Positions 16,217-24,807 of a DNA stretch of 63,211 bases are shown piece by piece (position 1 is the first letter of the stretch; every line of letters begins with the position of its first letter). The translations under genes were made by a program, and so were the position numbers. Source of the DNA: JAZDJP01 sp043803805 (GTDB lineage Bacteria > Planctomycetota > JAZDJP01); assembly GCA_043803805.1 (NCBI GenBank), contig JAZDJP010000013.1:1-63211 (forward strand), read 5' to 3'. Under the pieces are notes generated by a model. That model had not been told where the DNA came from. It saw nothing but the letters and a program-made list of their open reading frames with translations, and made no database searches.

Positions 16217-18748
16217 GTGACCACGCCTCCCCCCGCCTCCGCACCCTTCCCGCGTCCGCACGGGCGGCATTTCGCCCTGAACATCGTTTCCCCGGCCATC
16301 CTGACGTTCGGACTTTTTCTCGTATTCATCTTTGCCATCATCCTTCCGACAATGCGGAAAACCATCCTCGACCGAAAACGCGAGATGATCCGCGAACTGA
16401 CCCAGGCGGCCTGGAGCGAACTGGCCGCCCTTCAGGCCCAGGAATCCGCCGGCGCCCTTTCCCGTTCCGCGGCCCAGCAGGCCGCCGTGACCCGCATCCA
16501 GAACATGCGGTACGGGGACGACGGAAAGGACTACTTCTGGATTTCCGACATGCAGCCGCGCATGGTGATGCATCCCTACCGCCCGGAGTTGAACGGACAG
16601 GACCTCTCGGAATATTCCGACCCGGCCGGCAAGAAACTATTTGTCGAATTCACCCGTGTCGTCCGCTCCGCCGGGGACGGCTACGTCGAATACCTGTGGC
16701 AGTGGAAGGACGACGAGAGCCGTGTGGTGCCCAAACTCTCCTACGTCAAAGGCTTCGCCCCGTGGGGTTGGATTATCGGCACCGGCATCTATGTTGAAGA
16801 CGTGCGTTCGGAAATCAACCGGATGATCCGCCGGGTGCTTCTGGTGTCGGCGGTGATCGGCATGGTCATCGCCGCGCTTCTGGCCTATATCGCCACCCAG
16901 GGACTGAACCTCGAACGCCGCCGCTGGCAGGCGGAGACGGCCCTCCGCGGATCGGAGGAAAAATACCGGTCTCTGGTGGAGGGTACGACCGACGGAATCC
17001 TGCTCGTGCTCCAGGACCGGCCGGTGTATGCGAACAAGACCCTGCTTCAGGACCTCGGATACACGGAAACGGAACTCCCCCAGGTTCCTCTGGACCGGAT
17101 CATCGCGCCGGCCTCCGGGGGACTGGCCACGGCGCCGGGACCGGAACAGCGCGCCCGGCTCATCGCCCGTAGCGGCGAGTCCGCGGACGTGCTGGTAACC
17201 GCCGCCCCCGTGACCATCGCCGACAAGACCGGCCAGATCCTCTCCATCAAAACGGTCGCCGCCCGCCGGAGAACCGAGGAGACCCTCACCCGCCTTCTGG
17301 CCGAGCTGCAGAGCATGCTGCCGCTGACCACCCGCCCCATCAAGTCCACAACGCTGTCCCTGGTCACCTGCGGCTTGGACACGCCTGTCAGCGAGGCCGC
17401 CGCGGCCATGACCCGGGCGAAGATCGGCGCCATCCTCATCACCTCCCCGACCGGGGATCCGGTCGGCATCGTGACCGACCGCGACCTGCGGAGCCGGGTG
17501 CTGGCCGCGGGGGTTTCCCCCGAGCAGCCGGTCTCGACCGTCATGAGCGCGCCACTCGTGCGCATCGCCGATCACGCGCTTCTGTTCGAGGCGGCGCTCG
17601 TGATGCAGGAGCATGCCATCACCCATCTCGTGGTCACCGACGAGCGGGGGGCCGCCGTGGGAATCCTGACGGGCACGGAAGTCCTCCACGCCCAACGCCA
17701 CGCGATGGGCCTTCTCCTCGCCGGGATCCGGGAAGCCCCGTCGCCCGGGGCGCTGAAGGACAGCCGCGCCCGTCTGCCGGTGTTCGTGAAGGCGCTGCTC
17801 GAAAGCGGCGCGCGGGTGGAGCACATCACCCGGATCATGGCCACGGTCTCGGACGCCATCCTGGTGCGGGCGATCGCGCTGGCCGAGAAGGAACTGGGTC
17901 CGCCGCCCGCGGCCTATTGTTTTGTGGTCCTGGGCAGCGAGGCCCGGGAGGAGCAGACCCTCGCGACCGACCAGGACAACGCCATCATTTATGCGGACGT
18001 CCCCCCCGAACGGAACACGGAGGTCCACGCCTACTTCCTGAAACTGGGCGAAACGGTCTGCGGGTGGCTCGACACCATCGGCTATCGCCGGTGCAAGGGC
18101 GATGCCATGGCCTCCAATCCCAAGTGGTGCCAGCCGCTCGGGCGCTGGCGGCAATACTTCACCGACTGCGTGACGGCGGCCAACCCGCAGGACCTCCTGG
18201 ACGTGAACATCTTCCTCGACTTCCGGGCGGCGTACGGGGAGGCCGGGTACGTGGCGGAGTTGCGCCGACACCTCCACGATCTGCTGGCGGGGGAAAACCG
18301 GAACGTCTTCTTTTTCCACCTGGCCCAGAGCACCCTGCAGTTCAAACCGCCCCGCGGGTTTTTCGGAAACATCCAGGTCGGGCCGTCCGGGGACCTCCCG
18401 TCCGCCTTCAACATCAAGACCGCCATCATTCCGCTCGTGAATTTCGCCCGGATGTACACCCTCCGGAACCGCCTCGCGGAGACAAACACCCTGGAGCGTC
18501 TGCGGCATCTCCAGCGCCTGGAGGTTCTGCTCCCGTCCAGCCATGACGAACTCGCGCAGGCCTACACGGTCCTCATGCAGATGCGGCTCACCCACCAGGC
18601 CGCGCTTCTCGGCCGCGGGGCCGAGCCGGACAACCTCATCGACCTGGGCGAACTGACGCAGCTGGAACGCTCCGTTCTCAAGAAGGTTTTCGCGGACATC
18701 ACCGTCTTCCAGGCGCGCCTGAAGACGGATTTCGCGCGGACGGAATAA
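16217..18748 (+). CDS. Cache-PAS-CBS-DUF294 membrane sensor with nucleotidyltransferase-like domain
   Basis: 843 residues from a GTG at 16217. Order: TM helix (about 20-45); periplasmic single-Cache domain (GKDYFWISDMQPRMVMHP); second TM (about 208-230); PAS-like domain (about 250-350); two CBS motifs (about 365-495: SPTGDPVGIVTDRDLRSRV and the second copy); then a DUF294 GlnD-like nucleotidyltransferase near 568-660 (LGSEAREEQTLATDQDNAI, holding the D-x-D metal site) and DUF294_C. CBS-DUF294 proteins are commonly found next to ActP-type symporters, where they are thought to regulate uptake. Here the ActP operon is convergent. A ligand-sensing Cache domain joined to this module is uncommon. 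The start has no clear ribosome binding site, but TATAAA lies 8 nt upstream, so the message may be leaderless. Confidence 0.82.
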   Translation: MTTPPPASAPFPRPHGRHFALNIVSPAILTFGLFLVFIFAIILPTMRKTILDRKREMIRELTQAAWSELAALQAQESAGALSRSAAQQAAVTRIQNMRYGDDGKDYFWISDMQPRMVMHPYRPELNGQDLSEYSDPAGKKLFVEFTRVVRSAGDGYVEYLWQWKDDESRVVPKLSYVKGFAPWGWIIGTGIYVEDVRSEINRMIRRVLLVSAVIGMVIAALLAYIATQGLNLERRRWQAETALRGSEEKYRSLVEGTTDGILLVLQDRPVYANKTLLQDLGYTETELPQVPLDRIIAPASGGLATAPGPEQRARLIARSGESADVLVTAAPVTIADKTGQILSIKTVAARRRTEETLTRLLAELQSMLPLTTRPIKSTTLSLVTCGLDTPVSEAAAAMTRAKIGAILITSPTGDPVGIVTDRDLRSRVLAAGVSPEQPVSTVMSAPLVRIADHALLFEAALVMQEHAITHLVVTDERGAAVGILTGTEVLHAQRHAMGLLLAGIREAPSPGALKDSRARLPVFVKALLESGARVEHITRIMATVSDAILVRAIALAEKELGPPPAAYCFVVLGSEAREEQTLATDQDNAIIYADVPPERNTEVHAYFLKLGETVCGWLDTIGYRRCKGDAMASNPKWCQPLGRWRQYFTDCVTAANPQDLLDVNIFLDFRAAYGEAGYVAELRRHLHDLLAGENRNVFFFHLAQSTLQFKPPRGFFGNIQVGPSGDLPSAFNIKTAIIPLVNFARMYTLRNRLAETNTLERLRHLQRLEVLLPSSHDELAQAYTVLMQMRLTHQAALLGRGAEPDNLIDLGELTQLERSVLKKVFADITVFQARLKTDFARTE

Positions 18749-18752
18749 CCCC

Positions 18753-19547
18753 ATGCGTGTCCTGATCGTCGGCGACGTGCATGGCCGGCATGAAAAACTG
18801 GCGGAGGTCCTCCGCCAGGCGCAGGCGGACTACCGGATCGAGGGAGCCATCCAGGTCGGCGACTTCGGATTCCGCCGGGAACTGCTCGGCCACGACCGCC
18901 GCCCCGGCGTACGCTATCCGGTCCCCCTGCACGTCATCGACGGCAACCACGAGGATCACCGCTGGCTGCGCCGCGCCCTTCGCGGCGGGACGGCCCGAAA
19001 CTGGCGGGATTCGGCCAACCTCGTCTACCAACCCCGGCCGTCGGTGGCCGTGTTCGGGTCCTCCCGGGCCGGCTTTATGGGCGGGGCCCTCCACGTGGAC
19101 CGCCCGCAGCGGCATAATTTATGGAGCGGATTCCCCAATTACATCCTGCGCCGGCAGCGGGAACACGCCACGGCGTTGTTCAACCGCGAGCGGCCGGAAC
19201 TCATCGTGACCCATTCCTGCCCCTCGCGCATCGGCATCGGCCTCGCGGGTGTCGCCGGCCATGCGCACAATGTCGCCGAGCACATCGCGGCGGCGGGATT
19301 CGATCCCGGCCCGGACAACGACTGCGGGGAGGTGGAACTCGGCCGGCTGTGGTGCGACCTGGCGTACCGCCCGCGGGCCTGGGTCTTCGGCCACTTTCAC
19401 CGCGCGCTCCAGGTCGCCATCGAGGGGACCCGGTTCGTGTGCGTGGACGACGACCTCGACGCGCCAGGGCGGAACCTGATCATCTGGGACACCGAGGAGA
19501 AGAAGATTCTCCCGTGCCGCGCCGACCCCAGCGCCGAATCCGCCTGA
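18753..19547 (+). CDS. Metallophosphoesterase
   Basis: 264-residue calcineurin-like phosphoesterase. All metal-binding blocks are present: D8-x-H10 (GDVHG), VGDFGF, DGNHED, THSCPSRIG and GHFHRA. It starts 4 nt after the DUF294 gene's stop codon, so the two are an operon. The substrate is unknown. It might remove a signal or modification linked to the DUF294 nucleotidyltransferase, which is a guess from position only. No signal peptide, so cytoplasmic. Confidence 0.82.
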   Translation: MRVLIVGDVHGRHEKLAEVLRQAQADYRIEGAIQVGDFGFRRELLGHDRRPGVRYPVPLHVIDGNHEDHRWLRRALRGGTARNWRDSANLVYQPRPSVAVFGSSRAGFMGGALHVDRPQRHNLWSGFPNYILRRQREHATALFNRERPELIVTHSCPSRIGIGLAGVAGHAHNVAEHIAAAGFDPGPDNDCGEVELGRLWCDLAYRPRAWVFGHFHRALQVAIEGTRFVCVDDDLDAPGRNLIIWDTEEKKILPCRADPSAESA

Positions 19548-19554
19548 AATCCGT

Positions 19555-21471
19555 TCAGGCGGCCTTGGCCTCCGCGCGCGGCGTCATCAGCGAAACGACA
19601 ACCAGCACCAGAAACCCGAGCGGGATGGTGATGATCGCCGGCTGGCTGAATGGAACGATGGCCCCCGCCGGATCCAGCCCGTAGACATCCTTGTAGGCCT
19701 GGGCGCTGAGCAGGATCCACGCCAGGGATGAGATCATCCCCACGATGATGGCGGCGGTGATGCCCTGCTTGGTCGTCCGTTTCCAGAACAGAAGCATCAC
19801 CAGCGCCGGCAGGTTGGCCGAGGCCGCGATGTTGAAGGCCCATCCCACCAGGAAGTTGACGTTCATCCGGGCGAACAGGATGCCCAGGACGATGGCCACC
19901 ACCCCCACGCACATCGCGGCGATCTTTGCGGTGCGCACCTTGCGGAACTCGTCCATCGGGATCTTCAGAAAATTGGTCATGATGTCATGGGCCACGGCGC
20001 CGCTGGCGGCCATGATAAGGCCGCTCACCGTGCCGAGAACCGTGGTGAAGGCCACGGCGGAAATCACGGCGAACAGCAGTTCGCTGAAACTGCGCGCCAG
20101 AAGCGGCGCCGACATGTTGGAATCGGTGACGTCCATCGTGCCGCTGGTCATCGCCCCCAGCCCGAGGAACAACGTGAGCACGTAGAAAAATCCGATGGCC
20201 GCGATCCCGACAATGGTGCTCTTGCGGGCGCTGACCTGGTCCTTGACCGTGTAATACCGGATCAGGATGTGCGGAAGCGACGCCGTCCCGCAGAAAAGGG
20301 CGAGCATGAGCGAGAGGAAGTCGAGTTTGTCGAACAGCTTGTCGCTGCGGACCTTTTTGAACGTGGGACTCGATCCGGGCGCCATGAAATCCTTGCCCGA
20401 AGTGGGTTTCTGATAATAGACCGTGGTGACGCCGCCGGGATCGGCAATCTTGTCCGATCCCCAAAGGATCACCTCGCTCTCCTGCATGACGCTGATAAAT
20501 TCAAGGGGGCCCAGCGGGCCGGTCTTTTCCACTCCGCCGGGGAGTTTCGAGGCATACCCCACCGGGAACAGATCCCCCTCCCCGGCCTTCCGGCCCCGGG
20601 GACGCCCGTTGGCGAGTTTCGTCCCGTCCTTGCGCACCGTAAGAGTCTGGGCCTCGGACAGCCGGTCCGCGGCCTCCTTTCGCCAGACGGACACGATTCC
20701 GTCCGCGGAATCCTTCACCCGGACGTACGGCTTGCCGGCCCAGGCGCCCTCCTCGGGCAGCACCACGGCGCCGGCGGCGCCCGTGACCTCGGCGGCGGGC
20801 ACCCCCCGCCGGAGGATCCGCACCTCGTTGCCGCTCGCGTCCCGGGGCTTTGTCGTCACGCCGCGGGCCAGGATCATCACCGTGATGCACGCGCACAACA
20901 CCACCAGCATGGTGCCCTTGATGAACTGGACCCATGTCGTCGAGACCATCCCCGCCGTCACGACAATCATCGTCACCACGCAGCCCACCGCGAGCACCCC
21001 GACATAGTGCGGGAACCCCAGCAACGGCTGGACAAGCGCCCCGGCCCCCACCATCTGAGGAATCAGGTAGAAACAGCTCACCACCAGGGTGCTGATGGCG
21101 GCCGCCAGCTTGATGCCGCGGGAGTTGAACTTGTTGTCCAGCGCATCGGCGAAGGTGTACCGCCCGAGGCGCTTCAGCGGCTCGGCAATGATGAACAGCG
21201 CCACGATCCACCCGGCGAGGTAGCCGATGGAGTAGAGGAACCCGTCGTACCCGTAGAACGCGATCATCCCGCAGATCCCCAGGAACGAGGCCGCGGAAAG
21301 GTAGTCGCCGGCAAACGCGATGCCGTTCACGGCCCAGTGAATGCTACCCCCCGCCGCAAAATAGCCGCTGGCGGACTTGGCCCGCGACCCGAGGTAGAAA
21401 CTGATCGCAAGAACCGACCCGGCGAAAAACAGGAAGACGAGAACCGGGATGAGGGAGGTCTCGTAGATCAC
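19555..21471 (-). CDS. actP: Sodium:solute symporter, ActP (cation/acetate) type with large soluble insert
   Basis: 638-residue SSS-family transporter with 13 or so TM helices. Hallmarks: ASGYFAAGGSIHWAVNGIAFAGDYLSAASFLG, YRIGYLAGW-like helix, FKTADALD-type segment (YTFADALDNKF), FCGTASLPHILIRYYTVKD and the conserved IMAASGAVAHDI. ActP imports acetate and related short carboxylates with Na+. Between TM6 and TM7 about 160 soluble residues (about 205-365) are inserted, making it about 80 residues longer than E. coli ActP. Its ATG overlaps the DUF485 gene stop (ATGA). Third gene of a porin-DUF485-symporter operon. The substrate is inferred by family. Confidence 0.82.
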   Translation of the reverse strand: MIYETSLIPVLVFLFFAGSVLAISFYLGSRAKSASGYFAAGGSIHWAVNGIAFAGDYLSAASFLGICGMIAFYGYDGFLYSIGYLAGWIVALFIIAEPLKRLGRYTFADALDNKFNSRGIKLAAAISTLVVSCFYLIPQMVGAGALVQPLLGFPHYVGVLAVGCVVTMIVVTAGMVSTTWVQFIKGTMLVVLCACITVMILARGVTTKPRDASGNEVRILRRGVPAAEVTGAAGAVVLPEEGAWAGKPYVRVKDSADGIVSVWRKEAADRLSEAQTLTVRKDGTKLANGRPRGRKAGEGDLFPVGYASKLPGGVEKTGPLGPLEFISVMQESEVILWGSDKIADPGGVTTVYYQKPTSGKDFMAPGSSPTFKKVRSDKLFDKLDFLSLMLALFCGTASLPHILIRYYTVKDQVSARKSTIVGIAAIGFFYVLTLFLGLGAMTSGTMDVTDSNMSAPLLARSFSELLFAVISAVAFTTVLGTVSGLIMAASGAVAHDIMTNFLKIPMDEFRKVRTAKIAAMCVGVVAIVLGILFARMNVNFLVGWAFNIAASANLPALVMLLFWKRTTKQGITAAIIVGMISSLAWILLSAQAYKDVYGLDPAGAIVPFSQPAIITIPLGFLVLVVVSLMTPRAEAKAA

Positions 21472-21752
21472 TTGGAACCTCCCGGCGCCGACTTGCGGCA
21501 GACCTTCATATAGACCAGCGCCAGGAGGATCGCCACCACGATGAGGGCAAACCCGAACACCACGGCCAGATTGGCCCCGCCCAGGCAGGGCCGGCTCATG
21601 ATGTCCGGCCGGAACGCGCTCAAGGCCATGAAGCCGCCGTAGAACACGATATACACCACGAACAGAAGCACACCCATGCGCGTGTTGTAGGCGACGACGG
21701 CGGCATCCTCCTGCTCACGCGGCGCCTGTCCTTTGAAATCCAGTCCGGCCAT
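21468..21752 (-). CDS. DUF485-type small membrane protein (YjcH-like)
   Basis: 94 residues with two TM helices (GVLLFVVYIVFYGGFMALSAF; NLAVVFGFALIVVAILLALVYM) and the charged ends typical of DUF485, the partner encoded before actP in many bacteria. GAGGAGGG lies just before the ATG at 21752; a TTG at 21773 is a poorer start that would overlap the barrel gene. It is probably a small subunit or assembly partner of the symporter. Confidence 0.8.
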   Translation of the reverse strand: MAGLDFKGQAPREQEDAAVVAYNTRMGVLLFVVYIVFYGGFMALSAFRPDIMSRPCLGGANLAVVFGFALIVVAILLALVYMKVCRKSAPGGSK

Positions 21753-21769
21753 GATGCGTCCCTCCTCGG

Positions 21770-23053
21770 TCAACGGGTGTACTTGAACCCCAGAGAAACC
21801 AGATTCCGCGTGAACTCGCGGCCTTCCGTTCCGGGCACCCGGCTTTCCGCGCTGTCGCGGGACCAGGCCAGTTCCGCCCCCAGGTTTTTATTGAAGGTGT
21901 AGTTCAGCGCGGCGCTGGGGGTGTAAATCCAATCCTCCCGATTGACCGGAGACTGCCAGTCTCCCGCGTAAACTTTGACCCCCGCCCCGGCCGTGATCTT
22001 CCCGCCGAACTTGCGCCGGTAGGCCATGTCGTAGGTGATGTCCTCGTAAACGCTGTGGCTGGCGAAGGCCGGCTGCTCGTAACGCCGGATGGCCAGGGCA
22101 ACGGTGTCCTGTTTGGTCGGGGTGATCGTGACGGAGGCATCCACAAAATACAGCATTTCGTGGCCATGAAATCCCGGGCTGGCATTGGGAAAGTCGCGCA
22201 GGTCCGGCCCGGCCAGGACATTCACCTTCAGCCAGTCCGTCAGCATCCCCTCCACACCGGCGAGAATCCGGTGGTAATTGTTGCTGTAGGGACTGGAGGC
22301 CCCGAGAAGCGTGCGTTGCCCCTGGTGGCCGTAGCGATACCCCATCACCAGCGAGGCGTTCTTGAACACCTTGTACCCGCCGTCCACCCCGCCGCCCACC
22401 TCATAGCGATCCACATAATTCTCATAGCCCGCATAGGCGCCGGTCCGGGCATGCTGCTCGGTCTGGAAATCGTGGACATAGGACGTCACGAGCGGCCGGA
22501 CGAACCACGGCCCGATCGTCCGGGTGACCCGGGCGCTGTTGCGGTAAATGGCGGCATCCCGCCGGTCCCGCAGGGGAACGCCTCCGATGACGGGGATGTC
22601 GCCGCCGGCCAGAAATATCGGCCCCTGGTCATCCCCGTCAATCCAGACCACTCCGTTCTGCATCTCCCAGGCGGTGTCCCGGACCTTTCCGGTGAAGTTG
22701 AACGAACCCCGATGGGCCACATGATCCTCGGAGGACTCGGCGTGGTAAAACACGACGTCGGGCGCGTAGGAAAATGCCGCCTTGAACGCCGGCGTCCGCT
22801 GGTAGGTTACGCCCAGAGAGGGCGTGATGGCGGTGACCATGGATTCCTGACGGGCGAGACTCGTGACATCCTGCAGGTAAACATTGCCGTCGAATGTCTC
22901 CTTGACGGCCAGCGCCGCGGTGAACTCCCAAGGCCCCTTGGCGGCCGGGGAAGGCGCGGGCGGGGATGCAGGCTCCCCCGCCGTCACCACGGGAATCAAC
23001 CCGCCGACGATCCCCCCCCAGAGCACCGACACAACCATTGGAATGCGTTTCAT
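21770..23053 (-). CDS. Outer-membrane beta-barrel protein
   Basis: 427 residues with signal peptide (about 1-26) and alternating aromatic/hydrophobic strands throughout (FKAAFSYAPDVVFYH, LVMGYRYGHQG, AYRRKFGGKITAGAGVKVY, NLGAELAWSRD). The C-terminal strand RNLVSLGFKYTR has the Phe/Tyr pattern of barrels inserted by BamA. First gene of the DUF485-ActP operon, so probably an outer-membrane pore for the symporter's substrate; that role is inferred from position. The start at 23053 was chosen by signal-peptide shape; 23065 also fits. TATAAT is found on this strand 41 nt upstream. Confidence 0.7.
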   Translation of the reverse strand: MKRIPMVVSVLWGGIVGGLIPVVTAGEPASPPAPSPAAKGPWEFTAALAVKETFDGNVYLQDVTSLARQESMVTAITPSLGVTYQRTPAFKAAFSYAPDVVFYHAESSEDHVAHRGSFNFTGKVRDTAWEMQNGVVWIDGDDQGPIFLAGGDIPVIGGVPLRDRRDAAIYRNSARVTRTIGPWFVRPLVTSYVHDFQTEQHARTGAYAGYENYVDRYEVGGGVDGGYKVFKNASLVMGYRYGHQGQRTLLGASSPYSNNYHRILAGVEGMLTDWLKVNVLAGPDLRDFPNASPGFHGHEMLYFVDASVTITPTKQDTVALAIRRYEQPAFASHSVYEDITYDMAYRRKFGGKITAGAGVKVYAGDWQSPVNREDWIYTPSAALNYTFNKNLGAELAWSRDSAESRVPGTEGREFTRNLVSLGFKYTR

Positions 23054-23093
23054 TGGTGGAAACATTTACCCGCGAAAACAAACCCTGTCAACG

Positions 23094-23099
23094 ATTATA
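23094..23099 (-). promoter_or_regulatory. -10 box of the barrel-DUF485-actP operon
   Basis: Perfect TATAAT on the minus strand, 41 nt before the gene start (29 nt before the alternative start). No convincing -35 hexamer is seen at the right spacing. Confidence 0.45.
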
Positions 23100-23218
23100 T
23101 CCGATTGCGGGATAAGAATATCCGGAGTTCTTACGCCCGGCGATTCAACGCCCCGGATACAACCGTTTTCTCGACTGGAAAACCCAGGGGCCTTCACGGA
23201 TTATTCGATGACATTCCG

Positions 23219-23248
23219 AACTTCTGAACTCTTGAACTCCTGAACTCT
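23219..23248. repeat. Short tandem TGAACTC repeat
   Basis: Three copies of a 9-10-nt unit containing TGAACT. It sits just before the leader of the cysteine-rich membrane protein. Confidence 0.5.
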
Positions 23249-23266
23249 CCGGTTATAACCATCCCC

Positions 23267-23791
23267 GTGACCACGCCTCCCCCCGCCTCCGGCGACTGCG
23301 ATTCGCTGCCCCTCTACACCGCGGGGCAGGTCGCCCTGGCCAACATCCCCTATGCCCTGATGCTGGTCTTGGGCGCCGGGGTGTTCGTCGCGGCATGGGG
23401 CCCGGACGGACGGGTTCCGGCGGCGCTCTATGCCGCTTACGGGCTCCTGGGATCCCTGTGGATCATCCTGTTCGTCTGCCCCTACTGCCATTTCCACGGC
23501 ACCCGCAGTTGCCCGTGCGGCTACGGGATCATCGCGGCCAAACTCCGCCGGGCGCAGGACGGGGGGCGCTTCGCGGAGAAATTCCGGGCGCATATCCCCG
23601 TCATCGTGCCGCTCTGGTTCATCCCCCCGGTCGTCGGCGGATGGGGTCTCGTCAAACAATTCACCCCGGCGCTTCTTGTTTTCGTCGTTCTTTTCGCGCT
23701 GGACGCCTTCCTTATCCTCCCGCTCCTGTCCCGCCGGCGATGCTGCGCGCGATGCCCGCAGAAAACGACGTGTCCCTGGATGGGGAAGTAA
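23267..23791 (+). CDS. Cysteine-rich four-helix membrane protein
   Basis: 174 residues, GTG start. Four TM helices (about 22-43, 52-70, 110-128, 133-153). Two cysteine clusters at membrane edges: C71-x2-C74 with H75/H77 and C82-x-C84, then C159-C160-x2-C163 and C169 at the C-terminus. These could bind a metal or Fe-S cluster, or form disulfides. I do not recognise a named family. Its first 9 codons and upstream 5 bases are identical to the Cache-DUF294 gene's start (30 nt). Lone plus-strand gene between two minus-strand operons. Confidence 0.7.
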   Translation: MTTPPPASGDCDSLPLYTAGQVALANIPYALMLVLGAGVFVAAWGPDGRVPAALYAAYGLLGSLWIILFVCPYCHFHGTRSCPCGYGIIAAKLRRAQDGGRFAEKFRAHIPVIVPLWFIPPVVGGWGLVKQFTPALLVFVVLFALDAFLILPLLSRRRCCARCPQKTTCPWMGK

Positions 23792-23813
23792 CCGGCGGTT
23801 ACTCGTTACCGGA

Positions 23814-24659
23814 TCACCCCGGCCCTCCCCGCATCACCCACACGCACACGACCGCCCAGACCGTGACCGCGAGGACGAGCGGCGCGTCCCGGAACAGGGT
23901 ATCTGCCGGGGATTCCCCCTCCCCCCGGGTCTCGACAACGTGCCAATAGCGGTAAAATCCGAAAAGGACCACCGGCAGGGTGAGGACGAGCCGGGGCCTC
24001 TGGGTGATGACGAATATCCCGTAGAAGGCGACCGTCGCGGAGGCGGCCGTCTGGACAAACCGCTCCAGGAGTTCCGGGGTGTACCGCGCCAGAACGGCCC
24101 GGCCGGACGCGGCGGATTTCAATTCCTGCCGGCGCTTCACCGCAACGAGAAAGAGCGCCAGGGCGAACGTCGTCGCGAACATCCAGGACGACAGGGGCAC
24201 CGGGATCGCCGCCGCCCCGGCATGCGCCCGCAGGACAAATCCCGCCGCCACCGCGAAGAGGTCCGCGACGGGCCAGTCCCGGATCCACAGCGTGTAGGCG
24301 ACGTTGAGCGCCATGTAAAGGGCGAGCGTCCCCGCCGCCGCCGGCAGGAGAAACGCCCCGCCGGCGAGGAGCGCCGCCAGGACGACGCCCAGCGCGAAGG
24401 CCGCTCCCGGGGACAGAGTCCCGGCCGCCAGAGGTCGCGTCCGGGATTTCGCCGGGTGGCGGCGGTCCTCCGCCGCGTCATGAAGATCATTCAGAACATA
24501 CGCCAGGGACGCCGCGACGCAAAACAGGCCTGCGGCGAGAACCGCGTTCCCCGCCGCGACAGGGTTCCGGAACGTCGCCGAAAACACGAGCGGGGCGAGA
24601 ACGAATCCGTTCTTGATCCACTCGCGGGGACGCAGAATGCCAATGACACCGCCAGCCAT
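23814..24659 (-). CDS. UbiA-type prenyltransferase, decaprenyl-phosphate phosphoribosyltransferase-like
   Basis: 281-residue integral membrane enzyme of the UbiA superfamily. N57-D58-x2-D61-x3-D65 (NDLHDAAEDRRHPAKSRTRP) is the aspartate-rich first motif; the HPAK-x2-RPLAAG ending is characteristic of DPPR synthase (Rv3806c/UbiA), which joins phosphoribosyl pyrophosphate to polyprenyl phosphate. A second D-x3-D (IRDWPVADLFAV) follows. About nine TM helices. GGAG precedes the ATG at 24659. With the SDR and DprE1-type genes upstream it completes the central steps of polyprenyl-phosphoryl-arabinose synthesis. The assignment is by motif and context. Confidence 0.8.
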   Translation of the reverse strand: MAGGVIGILRPREWIKNGFVLAPLVFSATFRNPVAAGNAVLAAGLFCVAASLAYVLNDLHDAAEDRRHPAKSRTRPLAAGTLSPGAAFALGVVLAALLAGGAFLLPAAAGTLALYMALNVAYTLWIRDWPVADLFAVAAGFVLRAHAGAAAIPVPLSSWMFATTFALALFLVAVKRRQELKSAASGRAVLARYTPELLERFVQTAASATVAFYGIFVITQRPRLVLTLPVVLFGFYRYWHVVETRGEGESPADTLFRDAPLVLAVTVWAVVCVWVMRGGPG

Positions 24660-24671
24660 GAACATCTCCAA

Positions 24672-24807
24672 TCACCAAATAACAAAAACCAAACAAGATC
24701 CAATCACCAAACACCAATTTCCAAACAGAAAAATCACGGTTTGGATATTGGAATTTGTTTCACTGGTGATTGTTTGTTGTTTGTAATTTTGTGTTTGGTT
24801 ATTTTCT
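24672..24807. repeat. AT-rich mirrored repeat island
   Basis: 136 bp far more AT-rich than the flanks. The left half is made of CCAA/AAC words and the right half of TTGG/GTTTG words, giving a loose inverted repeat. It sits between the SDR and UbiA genes. No frame or promoter is supported. Confidence 0.45.

Noticed and set aside
16637..18754. A minus-strand open frame of 705 codons opposite the Cache-DUF294 gene
   Set aside because: Antisense to a gene with recognisable domains along its whole length; no ribosome binding site.
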